NCBI GenBank assembly: GCA_027625915.1
Contig: JANTQA010000047.1
Coordinates: 19,716,001-19,780,000 of the forward strand
DNA length: 64,000 bases
Source: Anaeramoeba flamelloides
Taxonomy: Eukaryota; Metamonada; Anaeramoebidae
Reading direction: 5' to 3'
Below the pieces are notes generated by a model, which had not been told where the DNA came from, made no database searches, and saw only the letters and a program-made list of their open reading frames with translations. The translations under genes were made by a program, and so were the position numbers. Of this stretch, positions 63,746 through 64,000 are shown piece by piece. Each line of letters begins with the position of its first letter. Positions within the stretch are counted from its first letter, which is position 1.

Positions 63746-64000
63746 TAAGGATTATAATCCCTGAAATTTGAAAAAAGATTATCTAGTATAGGGTGTCTTG
63801 AGTTGTCGATTTGCTTCTTAACTGGTCGATCTTGCACTTGGTATGGATTTTAATAGTGGTTCAAAATGTCAATTTTTGACAATTTAATTTTTTTTTTTCC
63901 GAAATCTGTATTGAAGAGTGTAAGATTAAAAAATTGATCGGTGTTTTATAATAACTTTTGAATTTTGGGTTGTAGAAAAGAATCTTGATTTACCTTTATG

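Larger units (their letters stand above)
59713..64000. other. 4.3-kb region downstream of TRMT2A
   Basis: Holds MITE B copy 2 (59996-60554), the nested C/F/G block (60801-61733), a (TA)n tract and MITE L (63571-63745). About 61740-63560 and 63750-64000 show no gene or repeat I can support. Confidence 0.6.

Noticed and set aside
1-64000. tRNA, rRNA, CRISPR, LTR or virus-like elements
   Set aside because: No cloverleaf-like GC-rich segments, no rRNA blocks, no regular spacer arrays, and no reverse transcriptase, integrase or capsid-like reading frames were seen by eye.

Overview
This is nuclear DNA of a very AT-rich, intron-containing microbial eukaryote. Evidence: GT-AG introns, eukaryotic ribosomal protein uS11, a TRIP12/UPL3-type HECT ligase, an RGS-domain protein, and asparagine, aspartate and lysine homopolymers coded by microsatellite-like DNA. 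The transhydrogenase is fused in the beta-then-alpha order known from Entamoeba and apicomplexans. With an acetate/succinate-type transporter and an RGS-DUF547 fusion, this suggests an anaerobic amoeboid or metamonad-like protist. Anaeramoeba is my best guess, but that is inference. The standard genetic code fits, and all seven genes stop at TAA.

Layout: (1) 1-3185 (+), NAD(P) transhydrogenase, cut by the window edge. (2) 12420-6301 (-), two-exon HECT E3 ligase of 1928 residues. (3) 25609-21112 (-), four-exon secreted serine carboxypeptidase with a 28-nt exon. (4) 30711-31933 (+), four-exon uS11. (5) 42061-38258 (-), three-exon AceTr-family transporter. (6) 48384-45125 (-), two-exon RGS-DUF547 protein. 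(7) 54695-59712 (+), two-exon TRMT2A-like tRNA m5U methyltransferase. The genes are unrelated in function and show no operon-like arrangement. I rebuilt every splice junction by reading frame and family alignment.

The remaining ~70% is AT-rich DNA packed with short repeats. At least twelve families can be seen by comparing the window with itself. Most have terminal inverted repeats (TIRs) and a TA target duplication, as in Tc1/mariner-derived MITEs. Several unrelated-looking families share the end TA|AACTCTTTTTCA, which suggests one transposase source moves them. One element (20025-20724) keeps a decayed helix-turn-helix transposase piece. One short insertion (33514-33670) has a 15-bp target duplication and an A tail, like a SINE. 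Nested insertions, one three deep, and paralogous empty sites give a relative insertion order. All three introns longer than 2 kb contain repeats from these families.

No tRNA, rRNA, CRISPR array, LTR element or virus-like element was recognised.
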